Positions 62,778 to 64,000 of a stretch of DNA of 64,000 nucleotides are shown here, one piece after another (the stretch's first letter is position 1; every line of letters starts with the position of its first letter). The position numbers and the translations under genes are program-made. The notes beneath the pieces are model-generated. The model was not told the origin of the DNA. It worked only from the letters and a program-made list of their open reading frames with translations, and made no database searches. Source of the stretch: Agrococcus sp. SL85 (lineage in GTDB: Bacteria; Actinomycetota; Actinomycetes; Actinomycetales; Microbacteriaceae); NCBI RefSeq assembly GCF_026625845.1, contig NZ_CP113066.1, forward strand, positions 372,001 to 436,000, read 5' to 3'.

Positions 62778-64000
62778 TCAGACGAGCGAGTCGCGCCAGG
62801 CCCGGTGCAGCGAGGCGAACTTGCCGCCCTGCTCGATGAGCTCGGCAGGGCTGCCGTCCTCGATGATCCGGCCGTGCTCCATCACGAGCACGCGATCCGC
62901 GATCGCCACCGTCGAGAGCCGGTGGGCGATGATGATCGCCGTGCGGTCGGCCAGGAGGGTCGTGAGGCCCTCCTGCACGAGCCGCTCGGAGGGGATGTCG
63001 AGCGAGGCCGTGGCCTCGTCGAGGATGAGCACCCGCGGGTCGGCGAGGAACGCGCGCGCGAACGACAGCAGCTGCCGCTGGCCTGCGCTCACGCGCCCGC
63101 CGCGCTTGTTCACGTCGGTGTCGTAGCCGTCCGGCAGCGCCTCGATGAAGGTGTGCGCGCCCACCGCGCGTGCGGCGGCCTCGATCTCCTCGTCGCTGGC
63201 CCCGGGCCTGCCGAGCGCGATGTTGTCGGCGACGGAGCCGGAGAAGAGGTACGCCTCCTGCGTCACCATGACGACCGCGCGGCGGAGGTCCTCGTCGGCG
63301 AGCTCGCGCAGGTCGACCCCGTCGAGGCGCACCGCGCCCGCCGAGGGGTCGTAGAAGCGCGAGACGAGCTTCGCGAGGGTCGACTTGCCGGCGCCCGTCG
63401 TGCCGACGAGCGCGATCGTCTGCCCGGCCGGGATGTCGAGGTCGAAGCCCGGCAGCACGACCTTGCCCTCGCCGTACGCGAACTCGACGCCGTCGAAGTC
63501 GATCGCGCCGCGAGCCTGCGGCAGCGCGCGCGGGCGCTGCGGCTCGGGCACCGTGGGCCGCTCCTCGAGCACGCCCGAGATCTTCTCGAGGGCCGCGGCC
63601 GCCGACTGGTAGCCGTTGAAGAACATGCCGATGCCCTGGATGGGCTGGAAGAAGGTGCGCGCGTAGAGCGCGACCGCCAGCAGCGAGCCGACCGCGAGCT
63701 CGCCCTCGAGCACGCGGAACGCGCCGACCGTCACGACCGAGGCGATCGTGAGCGCGCCGATCGACATGATGCCCGGCTCGTAGATGCCGAAGATCTGGAT
63801 GGTGCGGAAGTTCGCGTCGCGGTACGCCTCGACCTTGCCGCCGAAGTCGCGCTCGTTCTCGGGCTCGGTGCGGAACGCCTTGACGGCGCGGATGCCCGTC
63901 ATCGTCTCGACGAACTTCACGATCATCTGCGCGCTCGTCGTGCGGGTCTCGCGGAACAGCACCGTGGAGCGCGATTGGAACCAGCGGGTGAGCAGCGTCG
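62778..64000 (-). CDS. ABC exporter (fused membrane and ATPase domains), partial
   Basis: The C-terminal ~407 residues are present; the N-terminus lies beyond the right edge, and the frame stays open to base 64000. The end of the ABC membrane domain ([22 protein letters not shown]) is followed by an ATPase domain with Walker [12 protein letters not shown]-loop [12 protein letters not shown], signature [14 protein letters not shown] (VSAGQ in place of LSGGQ), Walker [13 protein letters not shown] and H-loop IAHRLSTV. This is the MsbA/LmrA-like half-transporter type; such proteins often pair with a second half-transporter upstream. Substrate unknown. Confidence 0.9.
   Translation of the reverse strand, partial: TLLTRWFQSRSTVLFRETRTTSAQMIVKFVETMTGIRAVKAFRTEPENERDFGGKVEAYRDANFRTIQIFGIYEPGIMSIGALTIASVVTVGAFRVLEGELAVGSLLAVALYARTFFQPIQGIGMFFNGYQSAAAALEKISGVLEERPTVPEPQRPRALPQARGAIDFDGVEFAYGEGKVVLPGFDLDIPAGQTIALVGTTGAGKSTLAKLVSRFYDPSAGAVRLDGVDLRELADEDLRRAVVMVTQEAYLFSGSVADNIALGRPGASDEEIEAAARAVGAHTFIEALPDGYDTDVNKRGGRVSAGQRQLLSFARAFLADPRVLILDEATASLDIPSERLVQEGLTTLLADRTAIIIAHRLSTVAIADRVLVMEHGRIIEDGSPAELIEQGGKFASLHRAWRDSLV

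Overview
This window is chromosomal DNA of a very GC-rich actinobacterium, most likely a member of Microbacteriaceae (Agrococcus-like; family placement is inference). Supporting signs are about 74% GC with strong third-position GC, a mycothiol synthase gene, GlnR, SenX3-RegX3, CarD, fused IspDF, a CIRCE-controlled lone groL, a WXG100 protein and a LexA-boxed imuA'/imuB/dnaE2 set. Many genes start six bases after a TANNNT hexamer, the leaderless layout common in Actinobacteria.

Layout. 1-5.1 kb: end of a helicase-associated protein, an XPB-like helicase, an OmpR-type two-component pair and a WXG100 protein. 5.1-9.7 kb: groL, cold-shock protein, LytR_C and DUF3263 proteins, msrB, a DMT exporter. 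9.7-19 kb: tRNA-Thr, two DsbA-like proteins, a sugar-ABC ATPase, DUF4032, rlmB-cysS, ispDF, carD. 19-24 kb: lipoprotein, senX3-regX3 divergent from phoU, gpmA. 24-31.7 kb: methyltransferase, ygfZ-like gene, nitrobindin-like gene, glnR-mshD, ppk and a Nudix/phosphatase protein. 31.8-36 kb: pstSCAB with a phased PHO box. 37.7-40.1 kb: tRNA-Lys followed by an atypical stretch of small or broken ORFs. 40.1-48.6 kb: ECF sigma factor, aldose epimerase, an odd tRNA with UAA anticodon, gamma-carbonic anhydrase, glyA-folD behind a ZTP riboswitch, DivIVA-domain protein and purU. 48.7-61.1 kb: a secreted nuclease, then dnaE2, imuB and imuA', the last split off by two surface-protein genes. 61.2-64 kb: 1-phosphofructokinase, a GNAT protein and an ABC exporter cut by the window edge.

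How the genes connect. Phosphate is the main theme: SenX3-RegX3, PhoU, the Pst transporter, polyphosphate kinase and perhaps the secreted nuclease, with PHO-box-like 11-bp repeats before phoU, pstS and the nuclease. One-carbon metabolism is a second theme (ZTP riboswitch, glyA, folD, purU). SOS mutagenesis is the third.

The most unusual observation concerns the sequence itself. Eight breaks of reading frame in five otherwise good genes (phoU, the methyltransferase, mshD, dnaE2 four times, 1-phosphofructokinase) are all repaired by the same change: restoring AG so that RAGCCT becomes RAGAGCCT. The related strings GAGAGCC followed by A, C or G, and CAGAGCCT, are intact. This points to a motif-specific 2-base loss, most simply a systematic sequencing error at a modified motif, so these genes are probably functional in the cell.
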